Shown here: positions 36,710 through 51,100 of the stretch, piece after piece
Position numbering within the stretch: the stretch's first letter is position 1
How the letters are laid out: every line of letters begins with the position of its first letter
NCBI GenBank assembly: GCA_021732995.1
Contig: JAKFWA010000088.1
Span: 5,612 to 69,611 of the forward strand
DNA length: 64,000 nucleotides
Source: Planctomycetaceae bacterium
GTDB taxonomy: Bacteria > Planctomycetota > Planctomycetia > Planctomycetales > Planctomycetaceae
Direction of reading: 5' to 3'
Notes under the pieces: model-generated
Databases searched by the model: none
What the model was told of the DNA's origin: nothing
The model's input: the letters and a program-made list of their open reading frames with translations, nothing else
Made by a program: the position numbers and the translations under genes

Positions 36710-37684
36710 ATGTTCGTGCGGACGGTTGAACTTTTTCTGGATGTGGCCAGTTGCCGGAGCTTCTCCAAGGCAGCAGACGCCAACGGTATTTCCCAGTCGT
36801 CCGTCAGCCAGTCTGTCGCTCAACTGGAAAAACGACTCGGCGTTGAACTCATCGATCGCACGAAGCGCCCATTAGAGTTAACCGCAGCCGGACAGCGTTA
36901 TTTTGAAGGTTGCCGCGAATTACTGGACCAGTCGCGCGAACTCGAAGATTCTGTGCAGAGCATCGCCAACAAGGTCACCGGGCGGCTGCGAGTTGCAGCG
37001 ATCTATTCTGTCGGACTGAGTCAGTTGGACCGCTACGTCGGTCACTTCCAGCGGCTGTTCCCGGAAGTCGAACTGCACGTGGACTTCCTTCATCCCGAAG
37101 AAGTTTACGACCGTGTCCGCAGCGATATGGCCGACCTCGGTCTGGTATCGTTCCCGCGTGAAGGCGGTGAATTTGCCTGCATTCCTTGGCAGGAAGAGCG
37201 TTTTGTGGCCGTGGTTCCGCCGGGTCACCCGTTCGCCCTGAGGGCTCAGGCGGGAGTTGCAAAACTGGAAGTCACCGAGTTGGATGGCCAGACATTTGTG
37301 GCCCTGACGTCCGACCTGAAAGTGCGTCGCGAGACCGATCGCTGGTTCAAGCAGTACAAGATCAACGTGAAGGTCGCCTTCGAATTCGACAACATTGAAA
37401 CCGTGCGTCGCGCGGTTGAGGACGGCCTCGGGATGGCTCTGCTGCCTGCCCCGACGGTTGCACGCAGCGTAGAGACTGGCACACTCATCCAGTTGGAACT
37501 CACGGACGTCGATTGGATCCGTCCGCTGGGCGTCATTCACAAGCGCCATCGACGCCTCAGCAACGCAGCAGAAAGCTTTATCAAACTCCTGAAAGAAAAC
37601 CCGGAAGACCTTCCGAAGCCCGAACCTGCGGCGGCTCATTCGGATCGGAAGAGGAATGCGCGGCGCCCTAAAGCGTCGGCTTGA
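36710..37684 (+). CDS. LysR-family transcriptional regulator
   Basis: 324 residues. N-terminal winged helix-turn-helix: RSFSKAADANGISQSSVSQSVAQLEKRLGVELIDR in the first 55 residues, followed by the usual PLELTAAGQRYFE linker. The effector domain is of periplasmic-binding-protein type (VAAIYSVGLSQL, EFDNIETVRRAVEDGLGMALLPAPTV). An Ala/Arg/Lys-rich tail ends the protein. It reads in the same direction as gltB, 101 bases upstream, so it may control glutamate synthase in the way GltC does in Bacillus. That is inference; the usual divergent placement is absent. Confidence 0.92.
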   Translation: MFVRTVELFLDVASCRSFSKAADANGISQSSVSQSVAQLEKRLGVELIDRTKRPLELTAAGQRYFEGCRELLDQSRELEDSVQSIANKVTGRLRVAAIYSVGLSQLDRYVGHFQRLFPEVELHVDFLHPEEVYDRVRSDMADLGLVSFPREGGEFACIPWQEERFVAVVPPGHPFALRAQAGVAKLEVTELDGQTFVALTSDLKVRRETDRWFKQYKINVKVAFEFDNIETVRRAVEDGLGMALLPAPTVARSVETGTLIQLELTDVDWIRPLGVIHKRHRRLSNAAESFIKLLKENPEDLPKPEPAAAHSDRKRNARRPKASA

Positions 37685-37731
37685 CACCCAGTCGTGCTCG
37701 ACGGTGATCAAGCCACCCAGTCGCGCCCCGT

Positions 37732-37745
37732 TTAATACACATTAA
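37732..37745. promoter_or_regulatory. Possible LysR operator upstream of gltB
   Basis: TTAAT-ACAC-ATTAA: perfect five-base arms around four bases, 40 bases before the gltB start, in the 101-base gap between the LysR gene and gltB. It has the general look of a LysR T-N11-A site. The AT-rich sequence beyond (GATAAT near 37776) could be a -10 element, but no good -35 is visible. Tentative. Confidence 0.35.
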
Positions 37746-37785
37746 CCAATACACTTCGCGTCAGTCGGATCTTGAGATAATTACA

Positions 37786-42387
<4,602 letters not shown>

Positions 42388-42508
42388 GCGAGAGACAGGT
42401 TGGCTATCGACTGGGACATAAAAGTTGCCTCGACCCACGAATCAGAGGTCGAGTTCACGATACGGAATCAACTGCAAGACTGACGTACTGAGAAAGTGAG
42501 TGACTGAG

Positions 42509-44032
42509 ATGGGAGACCCACGGGGTTTCATGACTGTGACTCGGCAGACGCCGCACGAGCGGGCGCCGCAGGAACGCATTCTGGACTGGAATGAATTCCA
42601 TGAGCACATGTCCGAAGACGCATTGAAGCAGCAGGGTTCGCGGTGCATGGATTGTGGTATTCCGTTCTGTCACACCGGTGGCATGCTGAAGGGAATGGCA
42701 ACGGGGTGCCCGGTCAACAACCTGATTCCCGAATGGAACGATCTGGTCTATCGCGGCCACTGGCGTGAGGCCCTGGACCGCCTGCACAAGACCAACAACT
42801 TCCCGGAGTTCACCGGTCGGGTCTGCCCGGCTCCGTGCGAAGGCGCCTGCTGCCTCGGCATCATTGAGCCTGCCGTCACGATCAAGAACATTGAGTGTTC
42901 CATCATCGATCACGGCTGGGAGAACGGCTGGGTCGTGCCAAATGGACCGACGTCGCGCACCGGCAAGAAGGTGGCGGTTGTCGGCTCTGGTCCGTCGGGT
43001 CTGGCCTGTGCGGCTCAGTTGAATGCGGCTGGTCACGAAGTCACGGTCTTCGAGCGTGCTGATCGTATCGGCGGCCTGCTGATGTACGGCATTCCGAACA
43101 TGAAGCTCGACAAACGCGAAGTCGTGCAGCGTCGAGTCGACCTGATGGCCGCTGAAGGCATCAAGTTCGTCACCAACACGGAAATCGGCAAGACACTGCC
43201 GGCAAAGCAGTTGATGAAGGACTTCGACGCCGTCGTGTTCTGCGTTGGAGCCACTAAGCCGAACGACTTCTTCGCCAAGACTCCGGGGCGTAACTCGGGT
43301 GGCATTCACATGGCGATGGAGTTCCTCACGAAGAACACCAAAAGCCTGCTCGATTCTGGACACACCGACGGCAATTACATCAGCGCCAAAGACAAGCACG
43401 TGATCGTGATTGGTGGTGGCGATACCGGTACGGACTGCATTGGCACATCATTGCGCCATGGCTGTAAGAGCCTGGTGACGTTTGAAATTGTGCCGCGTTC
43501 ACCAGATGAACGAGCCGCCAACAACCCGTGGCCCGAATGGCCGAAGATCTTCCGTGTCGACTACGGCCACGCGGAGGCCGCGGCGAAATTCGATTACTCG
43601 CAAGTCGCGAACAAGCAATACGCGAACGACCCGCGCGAATTCGCAATTCAAACGTCCGAGTTCCTCACTGACGACCAAGGTCACGTTCGCGGTCTGAAGA
43701 CCGTGCGCGTCGACTGGAGCAAGAAGGCCGAAAACGGTGCTCCGTTCACGGTCGTTCCGGGCTCTGAGCAAGAGTGGCCAGCCGACCTGGTACTGTTCGC
43801 GCTGGGCTTTAGCGGTCCTGAACAAGTCATCGCTCAGGAGCTGGGGCTCGAAGTTGATCCTCGATCTAACTTCAAAGCCGAATACGGCAACTATGCCACC
43901 AGCATTCCGAAGGTCTTCGCGGCCGGTGACTGCCGTCGAGGACAGAGCCTCGTCGTGTGGGCCATCAACGAAGGCCGTGAAGCCGCTCGCGAATGCGATC
44001 GCTTCCTGATGGGCTCTACCAAGCTGCCATAA
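42509..44032 (+). CDS. gltD: Glutamate synthase small subunit
   Basis: 507 residues. The small subunit supplies electrons from NAD(P)H through FAD to GltB. The N-terminal iron-sulfur region has [14 protein letters not shown] and [12 protein letters not shown]. The FAD-binding Rossmann motif is [17 protein letters not shown] near 151-167, with [13 protein letters not shown] near 299-311 for the nucleotide cofactor and [18 protein letters not shown] near 467-484 to close the FAD site. The ATG at 42509 matches the MGxPxGF start seen in relatives; the frame also allows a GTG nine bases upstream. Confidence 0.97.
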   Translation: MGDPRGFMTVTRQTPHERAPQERILDWNEFHEHMSEDALKQQGSRCMDCGIPFCHTGGMLKGMATGCPVNNLIPEWNDLVYRGHWREALDRLHKTNNFPEFTGRVCPAPCEGACCLGIIEPAVTIKNIECSIIDHGWENGWVVPNGPTSRTGKKVAVVGSGPSGLACAAQLNAAGHEVTVFERADRIGGLLMYGIPNMKLDKREVVQRRVDLMAAEGIKFVTNTEIGKTLPAKQLMKDFDAVVFCVGATKPNDFFAKTPGRNSGGIHMAMEFLTKNTKSLLDSGHTDGNYISAKDKHVIVIGGGDTGTDCIGTSLRHGCKSLVTFEIVPRSPDERAANNPWPEWPKIFRVDYGHAEAAAKFDYSQVANKQYANDPREFAIQTSEFLTDDQGHVRGLKTVRVDWSKKAENGAPFTVVPGSEQEWPADLVLFALGFSGPEQVIAQELGLEVDPRSNFKAEYGNYATSIPKVFAAGDCRRGQSLVVWAINEGREAARECDRFLMGSTKLP

Positions 44033-44052
44033 GTTGTTGTCTCTGATTTCCG

Positions 44053-44088
44053 GTTGAGGCGTCATCCATCAATCGATGACGCCTCAAC
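44053..44088 (+). terminator. Stem-loop after gltD
   Basis: A perfect 14-base stem (GTTGAGGCGTCATC paired with GATGACGCCTCAAC) with an eight-base loop lies 21 bases after the gltD stop and 19 bases before the next gene. There is no T-run, so it may be an mRNA 3'-end protector or an attenuating stem rather than a classical intrinsic terminator. Confidence 0.5.
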
Positions 44089-44106
44089 TGCGAGCCGGAA
44101 GGTTCA

Positions 44107-44610
44107 ATGAGTGCTCCGAATCCTGAATCCGGTTCAATCCCGCCCCCGCGTTCTCAAGGCGTCCCCGGCAAATGGGTGATTGCCGGTATGTTCGCGTTTG
44201 GAATCGCCGCCACACTCTCACTGTGGGTGTACTGGTACTTTCATTCGGGACCATTTCATCCGCTGCAGAAGGCCATCGCCGCTGAGTTCCCAAAGTCGAT
44301 TCCGCGTGTCGACGGCGGCCAACGACGCATGCACAAAGGCGGCCCGCGCCTGATTTGGGTCATCCTGCGCGTCCCCTTCAAACCGGAAGAAGAGGAAGAG
44401 CGCAGTCAGGAAGTCGTTGACCGCGTTGTCGAACTGACTCGCGGGCACTTGACCATGTCTGACTGGGATCAGCTCAACCTGCGGCTGTTTTACGGTGAGC
44501 CAGAGCGTGTCATTCACTCGAAAGACTTTCAGCTACCTCTGAACGCACCCGTTGAGCCTGCGAAAGTCGAAACTCCAGCGGCGGAATCAGCAACGAAGTC
44601 TGACGAGTAA
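44107..44610 (+). CDS. Single-pass membrane protein of unknown function
   Basis: 167 residues with a Pro-rich N-terminus, one hydrophobic helix near 23-46 (WVIAGMFAFGIAATLSLWVYW), then a soluble domain with a basic patch (GGQRRMHKGGPRL) and an acidic stretch (FKPEEEEERSQE). No family is recognised. It follows gltD after a stem-loop and might be expressed with the operon. Its last codon overlaps a 49-base interspersed repeat. Confidence 0.65.
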   Translation: MSAPNPESGSIPPPRSQGVPGKWVIAGMFAFGIAATLSLWVYWYFHSGPFHPLQKAIAAEFPKSIPRVDGGQRRMHKGGPRLIWVILRVPFKPEEEEERSQEVVDRVVELTRGHLTMSDWDQLNLRLFYGEPERVIHSKDFQLPLNAPVEPAKVETPAAESATKSDE

Positions 44611-44655
44611 GCCGGACAAGTTCGTCCGGCTGTCGGACAGGATTGTCCGACCTAC
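44607..44655 (-). repeat. 49-base interspersed repeat, copy B
   Basis: Read on the minus strand, this differs at three of 49 bases from the unit at 59820-59868, which reads on the plus strand. Each has two nested inverted repeats: GTCGGACA-TGTCCGAC and CCGGAC-GTCCGG. This copy overlaps the stop codon of the 44107-44610 gene, so it is part of the 3' end of that transcript. Confidence 0.8.
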
Positions 44656-44700
44656 GATACAAAGCTGCGAGCATCACAGCAGAGCCGCCCTGCTCCACGC

Positions 44701-44967
44701 CTATCGAGGTTGAAATCCCATCAGCTTGTACTGGCTGAACTCCATGGTGGACTGCATCTTCACGCTAATGATGCCGGAATATGCCACCATCACTTTGCGG
44801 GCACCGGTCGCGTCCGGGCGGTCACGTTCCAACACCAGTAGACCGGGCGAGGTCATGAAGTTAACGAAGGTGACGTTGTCGCCGGAACTCGTAATGACCA
44901 TGCCTTCCTTCGGAATTGCATTCGGCCACGTTTCGAAGAGTTTCTGCCACGCCTGAGCTGCATCCAT
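44701..44967 (-). CDS. Small conserved-looking protein of unknown function
   Basis: 88 residues: MDAAQAWQKLFETWPNAIPKEG at the start in two helices, then beta-rich segments (GMVITSSGDNVTFVNFMTSP, VMVAYSGIISVKM). A good ribosome site, GGAGG, lies five bases before the ATG at 44967. The frame extends 24 residues upstream through the terminator, which argues against an earlier start. No family is recognised. It is cytosolic by the absence of a signal. Confidence 0.65.
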   Translation of the reverse strand: MDAAQAWQKLFETWPNAIPKEGMVITSSGDNVTFVNFMTSPGLLVLERDRPDATGARKVMVAYSGIISVKMQSTMEFSQYKLMGFQPR

Positions 44968-44992
44968 CGCAACCTCCGTTGTCACTCGACAT

Positions 44993-45023
44993 AAAAAAAG
45001 CCCGAGCCAAAAGCTCGGGCTTT
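44993..45023 (-). terminator. Rho-independent terminator after tRNA-Glu
   Basis: An 11-base stem (AAAGCCCGAGC with GCTCGGGCTTT) and a five-base loop end in seven T residues when read on the minus strand. It lies seven bases after the tRNA-Glu 3' end and separates that gene from the small protein at 44701-44967. Confidence 0.93.
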
Positions 45024-45030
45024 CGTAGAG

Positions 45031-45105
45031 TGACCCCAAGGGGATTCGAACCCCTGTTACCGGAATGAAAATCCGATGTCCTAGGCCTGACTAGACGATG
45101 GGGCC
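45031..45105 (-). tRNA. tRNA-Glu (anticodon TTC)
   Basis: 75 bases on the minus strand. Acceptor GGCCCCA pairs with TGGGGTC, with discriminator A; D-stem GTCT/GGAC; anticodon stem TCGGA/TCCGG around the loop TTTTCAT, anticodon TTC; T-arm CAGGGGTTCGAATCCCCTT. No CCA is encoded. The fold and sequence closely follow bacterial tRNA-Glu. Confidence 0.96.
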
Positions 45106-45117
45106 AACGCGGGGCGT

Positions 45118-45145
45118 AAGTTAGTTAGAGCCAAAATCCTGTCAA
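45118..45145 (-). promoter_or_regulatory. Sigma-70-type promoter of tRNA-Glu
   Basis: Reading leftwards on the minus strand: -35 TTGACA at 45145-45140, a 16-base spacer, and -10 TAACTT at 45123-45118, 12 bases upstream of the tRNA. It is followed by a GC-rich ACGCCCC segment like the discriminator of growth-controlled promoters. The -10 and following bases are shared with the tRNA-His promoter. Confidence 0.7.
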
Positions 45146-45275
45146 CGCCACCTGCGGGCGGCTGGCCGAAAAATCTCACTTGGAAGATTCTCGAAGCCCG
45201 CGGAATCTGTTTTTACGTCAAGTTAAGTGCATTCAGAAGTCCGTATTCGCAAAGACATTGACGCAAAAGAACCGG

Positions 45276-45671
45276 TCACCCCTTAGAATTCGCCGCCAGA
45301 GCCTCGTGAATGGCAGCCACCAGTTGAGCAGTCTCGCAAGGTTTCTCCAAAACAGTGATCGCCCCCAGACGCATCGCTTTCACAGTAACAGACACATCCG
45401 CGAATCCGCTGACGATGATTGTCGGGACTCGCAGCTTGCGAGCGGCAAGCGCCGCCTGCAGGTCGGTGCCACTCATACCGGTCATCCGCAGGTCCGAAAC
45501 GATACAGACGCGACGCGTGGGCACTACGGATTCCAGCCACAACGAATCATCAAGCAGTCTCTCGGCCGAAGCATAAGCACGAGCTTCCATACCCAGACTC
45601 TCCACGAGCGCGCTGACGGACTCCCGCACCATCTGGTCGTCGTCGACAATCAAGACGATATCACTAACCAT
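45276..45671 (-). CDS. Stand-alone response regulator receiver (FixJ/CheY-like)
   Basis: 131-residue REC domain with no output domain. The acidic pocket is VDDD near 9-12, the phosphoacceptor Asp60 is in IVSDLRMTGMSG, Ser/Thr at VSGF near 85-88 and Lys at LEKP near 106-109. The LxxALAAR pattern and VSGFADVSVTVKAM place it near the FixJ receiver. It lies 42 bases downstream of the PAS kinase in the same orientation and is its likely partner. ATG at 45671 has AAAGGG upstream; a GTG one codon earlier is also possible. It probably acts through protein contacts. Confidence 0.92.
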   Translation of the reverse strand: MVSDIVLIVDDDQMVRESVSALVESLGMEARAYASAERLLDDSLWLESVVPTRRVCIVSDLRMTGMSGTDLQAALAARKLRVPTIIVSGFADVSVTVKAMRLGAITVLEKPCETAQLVAAIHEALAANSKG

Positions 45672-45713
45672 CACAAATGACCCTTTGTCCTCGCGACATC
45701 GTCGGGAGGTGAA

Positions 45714-47744
45714 TCATTTATCCGCACTTTGAGTCGGCAACTTCACGGAAAAGCAGCATCCCTGCGCAGGACTATTCGCAACGGTGATGAAACCACCATG
45801 TGCCTCCACAATCTTGCGGCTGACCGCCAGTCCAATCCCCATTCCGTCAGGTTTGGTGGTGAAGAATGCGTCAAAGACGCGCGACAGATTTTCCGGTCGA
45901 ATTCCGGGACCGTTGTCAGACACCAGAAGTTCGACACACGTATCTGCGGCGCGCGTCGCAACTCGAATGCGGCGGCCATCCGCCATTCGTTCCTGCAAAG
46001 CTTCACAGGAATTCCGCAACAAGTTGACAAGCACCTGCTGCAGTTGAGTTCGATCACCTTGCACCAGAGGCAACGCTTCCGAAAGCTCATGATCGATCTC
46101 AACTCGCGACTTGCGTGCTTCGAATTCGATCAGAGCTTCTGACTCACGGACCAGCTCGTTGAGGTCACACGTTGATCGATGCGGCTGTGTGTTGCGAGCG
46201 AAACTTCGCAGCCGATCGATGATGATCTTCGTGCGCAGCGACTCTGTCTCAATTTTCTGTACCCACTCGAGTGCCTTGGTTGGCGTGCTTTCGCCAAGTC
46301 GCCGCAAGACGGTCTGACACGCGGCCGCAAAGTTGGTGATCGCCGTCAACGGTTGCGTGATCTCGTGAGCGATGCCCGCCGCCATCTCACCCATCGTTGT
46401 CAGACGGCCGACGTGTGCCAGTTGAGCTTCCTGCTGCCGTAGCTTTTCTTCCACCTCAACACGCGCGGTGATGTCGTACACAAAGAGCATCAGGCCACAG
46501 ACATCGCCGCTGTCGTCCCGCATCGGCACTTTATCCACCAGCACCCAGCGTTTGCGGTCGCCAACGTTGTAGAATTCCACTGACCCAAGCAGGGGCTGCC
46601 CCGTGCGAATCGCATCGAGACTCTGTTGGTGTCGCAACTTCGGGTCGTCCCAGAACGGCGCGAGCGTCTCGACTGTGCCACCGCGCATCTGCTCATCACT
46701 GACCCCGGTCAGTCGTTGGGAGAACAAGTTGTGTCGTATCGCCTTCGCATCGACATCGACATAAATCACTTGAGCCTGCACGGCATCCAGCAGCGATTGC
46801 AGTTCGCGGCGTTGTCGGGTGGATTCCGCTTCCGCTCGCTTGCGAGCAGTGATGTCCAGAACGATGCCAAAGTAGCCCGCGAACACCCCGGTGTCATCGA
46901 AGCGCGCCACGGCGTGCTCGTAGACCGATCCATACTCGCTCTCATACCGCCAGATCTGGTACTCAATTTCATAGTCGCGATGCAAAGCCATCGCGGTAGC
47001 GATGGACACACTGCGGATCGCCCGGTCATCCGGGTGAACGAATTCTGCCCACTGCTCGGTCGTGGCATCGGTGAGTGGCAAACCCAGGAATCGGGCACCA
47101 GACCCCTGCAGGAACGTGGCCTTTCCCCCGACGTCCGTCATCCACATCGCCAGCGGCGCAATGTTGGCAAATTGACGAAACTGCTCCTCGATAGTGCGAC
47201 GACGTTGTTCCTCCAGGTTGCGTTCGATCGATCCCGCGAGGGTGTCAGCCGCCGATTGCAACGCCTCAATCACCGCCGCTGGCCATTCACGTTCGTTGTG
47301 ACAGTCTTCGAAGCCGATCAGCCCGTACGGAGTGCCATGTACACAGACTGGCAGGAGAATGAACGAGCGGATGTCCTGCGACTGCATCATCTCGCGAGCT
47401 GGCGAGGGCAGTTCGCGCACCAGGCGATGCACGGGCAGCCCCTTCGCCAGAGCTGGCAGAAACTCTTCAAATCCTGAACCGCGAATCGCGAACGATTGAA
47501 ACTCGGGCCGATCAATTTGCGCGGCAACACCGTCCGCCACCCACTCCCAGTATTGATGCAGCAGCCAATCCTGCTCATCGTCTTGGCGCTGAATCGTCGA
47601 GAAGTGGCTGCGGTCGGCACAGATCGCCCGAGCTAAATCATCCAGCACTTCCCGCAGCACGCATTCCCAGTCGTGATTGCGGACGAATCGCGAGGCCGCC
47701 CGGCAGGCTGCCACGAGAACCGCGTCGCGCTGAGGATCGCTCAC
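45714..47744 (-). CDS. Hybrid-free PAS/GAF sensor histidine kinase (FixL-like)
   Basis: 676 residues, no membrane segments. A GAF-like domain covers about 20-175, PAS domains about 190-305 (FANIAPLAMWMTDVGGKATFLQG) and 315-430. The HisKA motif AAGIAHEITQPLTAI contains His460, followed by the ATPase domain with VNLLRNSCEAL (N box), VSDNGPGI (G1 box), FFTTKPDGMGIGLAVSR (G2 box) and a C-terminal GGFITVANSPAQG. The GTG start at 47744 was taken from the frame. It pairs with the receiver at 45276-45671. The signal could be redox or a small molecule; no heme ligand is evident. Confidence 0.92.
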   Translation of the reverse strand: MSDPQRDAVLVAACRAASRFVRNHDWECVLREVLDDLARAICADRSHFSTIQRQDDEQDWLLHQYWEWVADGVAAQIDRPEFQSFAIRGSGFEEFLPALAKGLPVHRLVRELPSPAREMMQSQDIRSFILLPVCVHGTPYGLIGFEDCHNEREWPAAVIEALQSAADTLAGSIERNLEEQRRRTIEEQFRQFANIAPLAMWMTDVGGKATFLQGSGARFLGLPLTDATTEQWAEFVHPDDRAIRSVSIATAMALHRDYEIEYQIWRYESEYGSVYEHAVARFDDTGVFAGYFGIVLDITARKRAEAESTRQRRELQSLLDAVQAQVIYVDVDAKAIRHNLFSQRLTGVSDEQMRGGTVETLAPFWDDPKLRHQQSLDAIRTGQPLLGSVEFYNVGDRKRWVLVDKVPMRDDSGDVCGLMLFVYDITARVEVEEKLRQQEAQLAHVGRLTTMGEMAAGIAHEITQPLTAITNFAAACQTVLRRLGESTPTKALEWVQKIETESLRTKIIIDRLRSFARNTQPHRSTCDLNELVRESEALIEFEARKSRVEIDHELSEALPLVQGDRTQLQQVLVNLLRNSCEALQERMADGRRIRVATRAADTCVELLVSDNGPGIRPENLSRVFDAFFTTKPDGMGIGLAVSRKIVEAHGGFITVANSPAQGCCFSVKLPTQSADK

Positions 47745-48114
47745 CGAACTACTTGCGTTACCGGTAGCGGGCGCTGTGGAAAGAGGAACTGTCGCCTGAA
47801 TTTGGATGTTCCAGTTCGTGAATCAGCCAAAAGGGATGAGACGAGCGTCGGTCGTGCGGACTCATAGCGGCGTTCAATTTCGATGGCAATATGTGAACTA
47901 TCGAGCCAGACGTTGCAGGTGGGGTTTCGGAAGGAACCTCTCTTCACGGTTTTCTCCCACATTGCCGCAGACCGCCGCTGCCTCAGCCTGGGTATGACCT
48001 TAGACTCGATTCTTGAAGTACAAGTCAGTTATCTTTGATGCGTCCGGCGGCCCACCCAGGGGACTCATGTCCCTACCCCGGATTGACTCCAGACGACATT
48101 CGGAGACGAAGAAC
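47745..48114. other. Divergent intergenic region
   Basis: 370 bases between the kinase start (minus) and the second DUF1549/1553 gene (plus). I see no gene and no repeat. It must hold two divergent promoters, but no convincing hexamer pair could be picked; a TTGAAG near 48013 lacks a suitably spaced -10. Confidence 0.4.
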
Positions 48115-51100
48115 GTGCGACGACTCTCTCTGTCTGCTTTCGCGCTCATGGCGGCATTGAATGGACTCGCGGCGGCTGAGGACAAACTCAGCTTCAATCG
48201 AGACATCCGGCCGATACTGTCTGAGAACTGCTTCAGTTGCCACGGCCCGGACAAGAACCAGCGCAAGGCCAATCTGCGGCTGGATCAGAGAGAGAGCGCA
48301 GTCGGGAAATCAGAATCTGGAGCGACCGCCATCGCGCCGGGAAAACTCGCCGAGAGCGAACTCATCAAACGCATTCTGAGCAAGGACGACGGTGAGCAAA
48401 TGCCGCCGGCCTCGACCGGCAAGAAGCTGACCGCCGCGCAGATCGAAACATTGAAGAAGTGGATCGAACAAGGTGCCGAGTTCGAAGGCCACTGGTCGTT
48501 CCTGAAGGTCGAACGTCCGCAGGCGCCGAAGCTCGCCGACGAATCGCGCGTCACGAACGACATTGACCGCTTCGTGTTTGACCGACTGGCCAAACAAGGT
48601 CTGAAGCCGCAGCCCGAAGCTGACAAGGTCACGCTGATCCGTCGCGCAACGCTCGACCTCACCGGCTTGCCACCCACGCCCGCCGAGGTCGATGCGTTCC
48701 TCGCAGACACCGCCCCCAACGCCTACGAAAAGCTGGTTGATCGCCTGCTAGGTTCAACTCGTTTCGGCGAGCATCAAGGACGCGTCTGGCTGGATCAGGC
48801 ACGCTACGGTGACACGCACGGCCTGCATCTCGACAACGAGCGGTCGATGTGGAAGTACCGTGAGTGGGTCATCAATGCCTTCAACGGAAACAAGCCGTTC
48901 AATCAGTTCACCGTCGAACAACTCGCGGGTGACCTGCTGCCGAATTCCACGCTGGATCAAAAAGTCGCGACCGGGTTTGTCCGCTGCAATGTGACGACCA
49001 GCGAAGGCGGTTCCATCAACGAAGAAGTCCTTGTGCGCTACGCCGTTGATCGCACGGAGACGATGGGCACGGTCTTCATGGGTCTGACGCTGGGCTGTGC
49101 CGTGTGTCACGACCACAAGTTCGACCCGGTGTCTCAGAAGGAGTTCTATTCGCTCTACGCCTTCTACAACGCTGCCGCTGATGCGGCGATGGACGGTAAC
49201 CAGCTCGCGCCGCCGCCAAGCATCAAAGTTCCGACTCCGGAACATACCGAGAAGCTGAAGGTGCTTGACGAGAAACTCGCTGGCCTGCGAAAGCAGATCG
49301 CCGAAGAACTCGGCAAGTTCGACTACAAAGAACCCGAGAAGAAGCCTGACGCACCGTCACCAACCGAGCCGCGCGAATTCGTGTGGATCGAAGATGCGGC
49401 ACCGAGCGGCGCTCAACTGCAGGGCGATTCACCTTGGGAGTTCGTTGCGAAGCCCGATCATCCAGTCTTCAGTGGAGAGAAATCGACTCGCCGCAAGAGC
49501 CCAGGCCTGTCGCAGCACTTCTTCACTGCCGCCAACCCCACGCTGAAGGTGGGCGAAGGCGATAAGTTCTTCGCCTACTGCTACCTCGATCCCGCCGATC
49601 CGCCCAAGACCGTGATGCTCCAGTGGAACGACGGCCAATGGGAACACCGCGCGTTCTGGGGTGAAGACAAGATTGCGTTCGGTCAGGGCGACGTCCCCGG
49701 ACATCGTCGGCTGGGTGACTTGCCAAAACTTGGCGAGTGGGTCCGACTCGAGATCGATGCGAAGCACGTCGGATTAAATCCTGGAGCACAACTCAACGGC
49801 TGGGCCTTCACTCAATTCGGTGGCACGCTCTATTGGGACAAAGCCGGCATCATCACCAAGACGCCGCAGAACGGCATGACCTTCGAGTCACTGGCCGACT
49901 GGTCCGCCTATGAAAAATCCTTGACGCAATCGCAGGTTCCAGGACCGGTGAAGGAAGCTCTCAAGGTCGATGCCGACAAACAAAACGACGCACAGAAGAA
50001 GCTCATCCGTGAGTACTTCCTCGAGAACGTCTATCCAAAGTCCCGTGAGTCGCTGCAGCCGATCCGTCAGCAGATCACGGCCACCGAAAAAGAGCGCACC
50101 GACACCGACAACTCCATTCCGATCAGCCTCATCATGGCTGATATGCCCACGCCACGCCCAACTCACATTTTGATTCGCGGCGCGTACGACAAGCATGGCG
50201 AGAAAGTCGAAGCAAACGTGCCGAGTGCCTTCCCGGCAATGGCTGAAGGCGCTCCAAAGAATCGGCTCGGTATGGCGCAGTGGCTGACGGATCGCTCACA
50301 CCCGCTGACGTCGCGAGTCACCGTGAATCGCTTCTGGCAGCAATTCTTCGGACGCGGCATCGTCAAAACCGCCGAAGACTTTGGCTCGCAAGGCGAATGG
50401 CCGACTCATCCCGAGTTGCTGGACTACCTCGCAGCGCAGTTCATGGAATCGAACTGGAACACGAAGGATCTCTTCAAGGCGATCCTGATGTCTTCGACGT
50501 ATCGGCAGTCGTCGAACGTCAGCGCCGATCTGCTGGCCAAAGATCCCGAGAACGTCCTGCTGTCGCGCGGCCCGCGTTTCCGACTCGATGCCGAGATCGT
50601 GCGTGATTCGGCGCTGTACGTGTCCGGCCTGCTAATTGAGAAAGTCGGCGGCCCGAGTGTGAAGCCCTATCAACCCAGTAATATCTGGGAGCCGGTAGCA
50701 TTCGTCGGCAGCAACACGAGTGCGTATGCACGCGGGGCGGGCGAAGCTCTCTACCGCCGCAGCATGTACACGTTCTGGAAGCGCACCGCTCCGCCGCCAA
50801 GCATGATGGCCTTCGACGCGCCTTCGCGAGAAAACTGCATCGCTCGCCGCGCCCGCACCAATACGCCGCTGCAGGCACTGGTGCTGATGAACGATGAGCA
50901 ATACGTCGAAGCAGCGAAGCAACTCGCGCGACGTGTTCTCAAAGAAGGTGGGACAACTCCAGCCTCGATGCTCACGTTCGGCTTCCGAGTGACGACTGGT
51001 CGCTCTCCGGACGAACGCGAACTCGGCGTGCTGTTGAAGCTGCACGAGCAGCAGCTCACACGTTTCACCGCCAACAAGGACGCAGCGACGAAACTGGTTT

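Noticed and set aside
42455-43399. 314-codon minus-strand open frame inside gltD
   Set aside because: gltD is unmistakable, and the antisense frame has no ribosome site or family features.
46626-47477. 283-codon plus-strand open frame opposite the histidine kinase
   Set aside because: The kinase domains on the minus strand account for the coding potential.
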